Part shown: one piece after another, positions 5,954 through 6,320 of the stretch
Position numbering within the stretch: the first letter of the stretch is position 1
Layout: every line of letters starts with the position of its first letter
DNA from: a bacterium
Lineage (GTDB): Archaea; Thermoplasmatota; Thermoplasmata; Lutacidiplasmatales; UBA184
NCBI GenBank assembly: GCA_021832495.1
Contig: JAKBKR010000129.1
Coordinates: forward strand, 1 to 6,320
Length of the DNA stretch: 6,320 nucleotides
Direction: 5' to 3'
Program-made: the position numbers and the translations under genes
Notes under the pieces: generated by a model
Database searches by the model: none
What the model was told of the DNA's origin: nothing
Seen by the model: the letters and a program-made list of their open reading frames with translations, nothing else

Positions 5954-6320
5954 GTTCAACGGGCGGATTCACGAGAAAGGGGTACCTACTCGGACCTATC
6001 AGTGCTATCTACGCTTGGGTGGTCATTCTGATTTGCGCCCGTCTCAACCCTTGGTGGAATTGGACGGCAAGTTCAGGCGGAGCTTTGAGCTACATGGGAG
6101 ACCCCACCCTGACGCCGTACGCATGGGTCTATGACTATGTGGGGATGGTCCCGGCCGGTCTCATTATCGCGGCCTTCGCCATCTACCTCTACCTCGTTTC
6201 AAGGAACCGGTTCGAGAGGTCCGGAAGCCTTTCCTTCGTTCTATCCGGTATCCTGCTCGTCCTCATTGGGGTCTTTCACCAGACCCCGGGTCAACTTGAG
6301 ACCTTCCACGTCGTATTTTC
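5950..6320 (+). CDS. DUF998-like membrane protein, second gene of the pair (cut by right window edge)
   Basis: The start ATG overlaps the previous stop as ATGA, with AAAGAAC just before it and no strong ribosome site, so translation is probably coupled. The 123 complete codons in the window contain helices near 11-31, 60-82 and 92-109. The landmarks match the upstream paralogue: a Trp pair after helix 1 (NPWWNW), ALSYMGD (45-51), a Y-D-Y segment before helix 2, GVFH (107-110) and a second His at 120 with the same H-x9-H spacing. The N-terminus is shorter than the upstream paralogue's, with only about ten residues before helix 1. Sequence identity to the paralogue is low outside these motifs. 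Two adjacent, diverged and translationally coupled copies suggest a heteromeric membrane complex; that is inference. Helices 4-6 lie beyond the window. Confidence 0.82.
   Translation, partial: MSSTGGFTRKGYLLGPISAIYAWVVILICARLNPWWNWTASSGGALSYMGDPTLTPYAWVYDYVGMVPAGLIIAAFAIYLYLVSRNRFERSGSLSFVLSGILLVLIGVFHQTPGQLETFHVVF

Overview
The window looks archaeal, most likely Thermoplasmatota (Thermoplasmata), at roughly 55-60% GC. The grounds are: A/T-rich TATA-like boxes about 25-31 nt upstream of start codons that lack a Shine-Dalgarno sequence (leaderless or near-leaderless transcripts); two secreted, Ser/Thr/Asn-rich surface proteins full of N-glycosylation sequons; and the order signal peptide, beta-domains, one C-terminal membrane helix, short cytoplasmic tail. 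Rank below phylum cannot be read from the sequence alone.

Layout. Positions 1-106 (minus) hold the N-terminus of a multi-pass DUF998-like membrane protein that runs off the left edge. A 236-bp divergent spacer (107-342) follows, with a 14-bp hyphenated palindrome and a TATA-like box. Positions 343-3417 (plus) encode a 1024-residue surface protein: signal peptide, unassigned N-terminal region, an Ig-like domain, six tandem PKD/Ig-like repeats each with a conserved Cys pair, a membrane helix and a proline-rich tail. It converges across 51 bp on a kelch-propeller surface protein (5118-3469, minus), which has six blades, a beta-rich domain resembling divergent InlB B-repeats, and a C-terminal membrane helix. 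A 106-bp divergent spacer (5119-5224) has a near-palindromic TATA element. Then come two DUF998-like genes on the plus strand, 5225-5953 and 5950-6320 (cut by the right edge), overlapping by ATGA.

Both surface-protein genes are therefore divergent from a DUF998-like gene, and three DUF998-like paralogues bracket the pair: DUF998(-) | Cys-paired repeat protein(+) | kelch protein(-) | DUF998(+) DUF998(+). The sequence supports a small cell-envelope cassette of two anchored, probably glycosylated display proteins plus several six-helix membrane proteins of unknown function. Whether they form one system is inference. No RNA gene, insertion sequence, CRISPR array or other mobile element was seen.
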